From Oscillatoria princeps RMCB-10 (GTDB lineage Bacteria; Cyanobacteriota; Cyanobacteriia; Cyanobacteriales; Oscillatoriaceae): 64,000 nt of DNA. The position numbers and the translations under genes are program-made. The notes below the pieces were generated by a model that was not told the origin of the DNA, ran no database searches, and was given only the letters and a program-made list of their open reading frames with translations. The stretch spans positions 1-64,000 of the forward strand of contig JAHHHT010000041.1 of assembly GCA_019359235.1 (NCBI GenBank), written 5' to 3'. Below, one piece after another: positions 60,691 to 64,000 of this stretch; position 1 is the first letter of the stretch; each line of letters opens with the position of its first letter.

Positions 60691-61986
60691 CTAGAAAGAA
60701 AAATAATAATTGTACCCAACACCCAGAAAGAACCGGGCACCATCCCCAGCGCTGCCGGTGATATCGGTAAAAGCTGGAGTAATTACCAAGGGGAGATTTC
60801 GGAAAGGGACAATAGAAACCCCCAAAGTCAAATCTTGACCGGCCCAGTCGGCAATCGCAGATACCGATTCCGTCACCCTCACCGCCGCACTGCCAAAAAC
60901 GTTGATAGAATCTACCCCGTTTTGAAAGTCATCTTCTGAGCGAAACCGCCCACCCCCCAACCCCAGAGATAGGGTGAGAGTGCTAAACGGTTCTGCTGGG
61001 TTTTGTTTCAGGCGGACGATTTTGCTAGCGACGCCATAACCGCTGGTGCCGGCATCCGTAAATCCCCACACAATAGCATTCTCAACCCCAACAGCCACCG
61101 CCAAGTCATTGGATATCAGCCGGTGCAGCTTCAAGCTGATACTGCCACGATTGAAAGCGCTGTCATCGCCCCCTTCTCTATTGTTCAACAGATTAAGAAC
61201 TGTAACACTCACTTGCAAACCGGCAGATTTCCGAGCGTCTCCCAAACCAAATCCTGCCGCAATCGTTCCATCAGAGCTGTTAGTAAAGCGGGTTCTGCCT
61301 TGAAAGGCAGCTCCCACAAAAGCTTGACCGAAACTAGCGCCGAAAGCCGTCGGGGAAAGAGCGCTCGAACCCGGTGCCGGCAGTGTTTCCAGGGGTAGCG
61401 CTTGCCGCACCGGCGGCAAAGGGAGCAGCAATTGCTGCCGCAAATCTTCCGCTCCTGCTGCCGGCTTTCCCGGCTGTGCCGGTGGCGGCTGTTGACCAGT
61501 AAGATGTTGACTGGGCGCAGCAGCACTTTCCCCTTGTACTGCCGGCGATTTTACCGCGAATGTCCGCATCTTTTTGAGAATTCCTGACAGGGGCGGGGCG
61601 GGTGCGGTTATTAGTTCCCGATGCGCCCGACGGGAGCATCCCATTTTTGTACTCACCCTCACCCCCAACCCCTCTCCCACAAGGGGAGAGGGGAGAATTA
61701 TTGATTTTTTCCCCCCTCTCCCGCCCTGGGAGAGGGGGGTTAGGGGGGTGAGGGTGAGCATCTTTGCTTTATCGGGATGCGCCCAACTGACTGTCGCCGG
61801 CAGTCCATGTTTGTGAAGCTGCAGATCCGTGTGGGAATTGGGTGTCAGAGTCCCAACCGGCTGAGCGACACCGGCAGTTTGACAGAAAATAGCACTGCCT
61901 AAAAGCGAACTAATGAGAATTTGCCCTCTGTGTCGCATCTGCCGGCTCGCTCCCTCAAAATACCCCGTGCGTTTGGCCAGCGCCAT
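60691..61986 (-). CDS. Outer-membrane beta-barrel-like protein with in-frame repeat insertion
   Basis: This 431-residue protein has a signal-like segment at 22-41 (ILISSLLGSAIFCQTAGVAQ), a variable low-complexity region to about 200, then alternating hydrophobic strands rich in Gly and aromatic residues (FGQAFVGAAFQGRTRF, GTIAAGFGLGDARKSAGLQV, FSTLTLSLGLGGGRFRSE) ending ARFFLGVGYNYYFSF with a terminal Phe, as in outer-membrane barrels. Residues about 68-120 are encoded by a repeat element (LTPLTPLSQGGRGG, LPSPLVGEGLGVRV), see 61629-61775. Function unknown; the barrel call is by strand pattern. Confidence 0.7.
   Translation of the reverse strand: MALAKRTGYFEGASRQMRHRGQILISSLLGSAIFCQTAGVAQPVGTLTPNSHTDLQLHKHGLPATVSWAHPDKAKMLTLTPLTPLSQGGRGGKKSIILPSPLVGEGLGVRVSTKMGCSRRAHRELITAPAPPLSGILKKMRTFAVKSPAVQGESAAAPSQHLTGQQPPPAQPGKPAAGAEDLRQQLLLPLPPVRQALPLETLPAPGSSALSPTAFGASFGQAFVGAAFQGRTRFTNSSDGTIAAGFGLGDARKSAGLQVSVTVLNLLNNREGGDDSAFNRGSISLKLHRLISNDLAVAVGVENAIVWGFTDAGTSGYGVASKIVRLKQNPAEPFSTLTLSLGLGGGRFRSEDDFQNGVDSINVFGSAAVRVTESVSAIADWAGQDLTLGVSIVPFRNLPLVITPAFTDITGSAGDGARFFLGVGYNYYFSF
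61620..61784. mobile_element. Repeat element inserted in frame in the barrel gene
   Basis: Direct repeats GATGCGCCC stand at 61620-61628 and 61776-61784. Between them lies 147 bp whose core (about 61650-61757) is a palindrome with arms TCACCCTCACCCCCAACCCC and TTAGGGGGGTGAGGGTGA. Repeat plus one direct copy is 156 bp, exactly 52 codons, so the reading frame is kept. Related palindromes lie in intergenic DNA at 8298-8520. The arrangement looks like insertion with target duplication. Confidence 0.65.
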
Positions 61987-62082
61987 AACCGCACAATCGC
62001 TGCTCCCACTTTTTTCTATTATACCCTTTTGGGTTCAAGACGCAACTGATCATTAAATCTTAATCAACGAATTAACTTTACA

Positions 62083-62117
62083 GTAGGGTGCGTTCCGCAG
62101 AGCGGAACGCACCCTAC
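62083..62117. terminator. Perfect 16-bp-arm palindrome GTAGGGTGCGTTCCGC
   Basis: Arms GTAGGGTGCGTTCCGC and GCGGAACGCACCCTAC with loop AGA, placed 50 bp past the stop of the protease/TPR gene on the minus strand and followed, in plus orientation, by a short T-run. Same family as 26118-26151. Terminator function is inferred from its position. Confidence 0.5.
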
Positions 62118-62167
62118 TAACGTTTTTTTCAATCCAAAATCCGGGCATCCAAAATCCAAAATTGGGA

Positions 62168-64000
62168 TCACCGGCCTAACTGCTGCAACAGGGTGCGAAC
62201 TTCCTGGGCTTCAGGACTGTTGGGAGAGATAGCCTGCGCCTTTTCAAACGCCTCAAGGGCTTCTCTGTACCGGTCTAGGACAATCAGCGCCAACCCTCGC
62301 GCACTCCAAGCAGCGGCGTCGTCAGGATTGATTTCAATCGCTTTGTCGAAGCAGGCGAGCGCTTCAGCGTGTCGCTCCAAGCCAAATAGGGCAAAACCGC
62401 GCCGGTGCCAAGCATAAGGATCGTCCGGCTTGATTTGAATCGCTGTGTCGAGAGAGGCGATTCCTTCAGCATGCCGTTTCAAGAAATCACTCAGCACCGC
62501 ACCTCGTTTCACCCAAGCTTGATAGAAATTGGGCTGAATTTGAATCGCCCTGTCGTAGGATGCCACCGCGTCTTCATACTTCCCCAGTGCGGCGAGGGCG
62601 TTGCCTCGGTGCATCCAAGCATATTGGTTTTCAGGTTTGAACTCAATCGCTCTGTCAAAAGAAGCCAGCGCCTCTGCGTGCCGGTTCACACCCTGGAGCG
62701 CCACACCTCGCAAATCCCAATTCACCGAGTCATCAAGATGGAGTTGCATCGCTCTGTCGAAAGACTCCAGAGCTTCTGAGTATCGTTTCAAGTTGGCTAG
62801 CATCAAACCCCGGTAACGCCAGAAGGTTGCGTAAAATTCCAAATGGCTTTGCAGCCGGCGCTGAGTTCCCCTATCCTTGCGCTGGCTCGCCTCACTGTAA
62901 TTTTGACTTAATTTTTCATAAGGAAACAGTTGAATCGCCCTGTCATAGGAGCGAATCGCGTCTTCATAGCGTCCCAATTCAGACAGCACGTTGCCGCGTG
63001 CGTACCAGGCTTGATAGAAGTTGGGCGCTTTTCGCACAGCCTGTTCGTAAGCCGCGAGCGCCTCTTGGCGGAGTTCTAATGCTTTCGGATTCCCGTCATA
63101 ATCATAAACGCTAGCCAGCCGCCACAACTGATTGCCGCGATTCACCCACTCCCTCGGATTGTCGCTTTCCGGAACAGCTGTTAAAAACGATTCAATAGAG
63201 CCTGCTTCTTGCAGCGTTAGCTTAGCCGGCGCAAATTTTTCTACGGTGAGTTTATCTTGAATCTCTGCCTGACGCACCAGCCTTAAAAAAGTCTTTATCG
63301 GAACGCCAATACTGTACCCGAACTTGACGCGATACTCATCTGTACCCGATTCAGATTCCGAGATTTCTTCTCCTTCCGCCCTGCCGTGAATTCCAATCAC
63401 TCGCCCGCTGGAATCCAGCACTGGCCCCCCACTCATGCCCGGATAAGTGATGCTAGTATAAAAAAGCTCATACCCTTCAGAGACAGATTCTTTTGCCAAA
63501 GCCGGTGCGATATCCTCTCCCACTCGCAATCCAGGGGTAAAAAGACGAATCTTTTCTGGGATGACTTGCCCGGGCAAAGGCCACCCAGAAACGAAAACTA
63601 GGCCCTGCTGGTTCGCCCTGCCTCTCGTTCGCAAGTCATAATCCGCCAAAACCGCAACTCTGTAATTTAGGGGGCTAGTGAACCGCACAACTGCTAGGTC
63701 AACTTCCGGCAGTTTTTGGATTTTACTGTAGTCTATCGGATATCGCTGTCCGTCAGGAGTGACGGCCTCATATTCATCCTCAACCTCTACCACATGCTCG
63801 GCAGTGAGGACGTAGTACGTGTTGCCTTCCCTGGCGACAATCACCCCAGAACCCGGATAAAGCCCATCGATTAATACCGTAATGTCGCGGGCAATCGCGT
63901 TGACTTCCTGGGCGGTTAGCGCAACTGCTACTTGGGGGTGCGCTACCACAATAGCCACCCCGATAATGGCTGCCGAAATTCCATAATAATCTAAATTCAT
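62168..64000 (-). CDS. Exported trypsin-like serine protease with TPR repeats
   Basis: This 610-residue protein has its first codon ATG at the last base of the window, so a still earlier start cannot be excluded. Residues 1-28 look like a signal peptide (ISAAIIGVAIVVAHPQVAVA). The trypsin-like domain has a complete triad: His69 (LTAEHVV), Asp101 (EVDLAVVRF) and Ser190 (PGMSGGPVLD). From about 290 on there are at least seven TPR units (e.g. NFYQAWYARGNVLSELGRYE, DAIRSYDRAIQL). Such proteins are common in the cyanobacterial periplasm or envelope. TPRs probably recruit substrates or partners. There is no PDZ domain, unlike Deg/HtrA. Confidence 0.9.
   Translation of the reverse strand: MNLDYYGISAAIIGVAIVVAHPQVAVALTAQEVNAIARDITVLIDGLYPGSGVIVAREGNTYYVLTAEHVVEVEDEYEAVTPDGQRYPIDYSKIQKLPEVDLAVVRFTSPLNYRVAVLADYDLRTRGRANQQGLVFVSGWPLPGQVIPEKIRLFTPGLRVGEDIAPALAKESVSEGYELFYTSITYPGMSGGPVLDSSGRVIGIHGRAEGEEISESESGTDEYRVKFGYSIGVPIKTFLRLVRQAEIQDKLTVEKFAPAKLTLQEAGSIESFLTAVPESDNPREWVNRGNQLWRLASVYDYDGNPKALELRQEALAAYEQAVRKAPNFYQAWYARGNVLSELGRYEDAIRSYDRAIQLFPYEKLSQNYSEASQRKDRGTQRRLQSHLEFYATFWRYRGLMLANLKRYSEALESFDRAMQLHLDDSVNWDLRGVALQGVNRHAEALASFDRAIEFKPENQYAWMHRGNALAALGKYEDAVASYDRAIQIQPNFYQAWVKRGAVLSDFLKRHAEGIASLDTAIQIKPDDPYAWHRRGFALFGLERHAEALACFDKAIEINPDDAAAWSARGLALIVLDRYREALEAFEKAQAISPNSPEAQEVRTLLQQLGR

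Overview
The window looks like a chromosomal segment of a filamentous, non-heterocystous-type cyanobacterium of the Microcoleus/Oscillatoria/Kamptonema kind. The evidence is internal: HIP1 octamers (GCGATCGC) scattered through genes, cyanobacterial gene orders (tig-clpP-clpX divergent from asd-dapA-rnj), a plastid-type pyruvate dehydrogenase E2, a polyphosphate glucokinase, a Slr1609-type acyl-ACP synthetase, three Uma2 genes, and dense families of palindromic intergenic repeats typical of these genomes. No rRNA, tRNA or CRISPR array was recognised.

Layout. 0.4-6 kb: a neutral/branched-chain amino acid ABC transporter (livH, then livM-livG-livF), split by an inserted PIN-domain toxin-antitoxin pair and a Uma2 gene. 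6-10 kb: a small heavy-metal-binding protein and a Uma2 gene bracketed by two copies of a 97-bp MITE-like palindrome, then a GNAT acetyltransferase and an M20 amidohydrolase. 10-11.2 kb: a gene-free block of tandem repeats. 11.3-15 kb: a nitrilase-family hydrolase, a cation/proton antiporter, a BON protein and ilvH. 15-19 kb: a giant multi-PAS histidine kinase whose 5' end is cut by an in-frame TAG. 19.5-28.5 kb: metabolic and DNA-repair genes on the minus strand (quinone oxidoreductase, polyphosphate glucokinase, PDH E2, YlqD, acyl-ACP synthetase, RecQ). 28.7-37.7 kb: DUF427, a large membrane-anchored unknown, a cytokinin-dehydrogenase-like oxidase, Uma2, RecR, a beta-helix protein and a Mo-nitrogenase C-terminal-domain protein. 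38.5-41.1 kb: an accessory island with an OLD-like ATPase-TOPRIM protein, an integrase fragment and an AT-rich unknown. 41.2-51 kb: rnj, dapA and asd, divergent from tig, clpP and clpX, then an alpha/beta hydrolase. 50.9-59.6 kb: an accessory region with a second PIN toxin-antitoxin pair, an orphan polymorphic-toxin/immunity-like pair, tandem repeats, and a caspase-STAND-WD40 locus with two companion genes. 59.6-64 kb: two exported proteins and a trypsin-like/TPR protein reaching the window edge.

Most unusual observations. (1) The caspase-STAND-WD40 reading frame (57612 to 53326) is continuous except for one in-frame TAA directly after the catalytic DCC motif. (2) Its companion gene at 58294 also ends at an in-frame TAA, after which homologous coding sequence continues briefly and then runs into repeats. 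A full-length paralogue at 29237-30688 shows what was lost: a coiled coil and a C-terminal pair of membrane segments. Together these suggest a three-part caspase/STAND/membrane-protein system, degraded at this locus. (3) A 102-residue orphan toxin-like domain sits 14 bp before a putative immunity gene, just downstream of nine exact-length 21-bp repeats. (4) A 156-bp block between 9-bp direct repeats appears inserted in frame in an outer-membrane-barrel gene. All function calls rest on reading motifs by eye; no database search was run.
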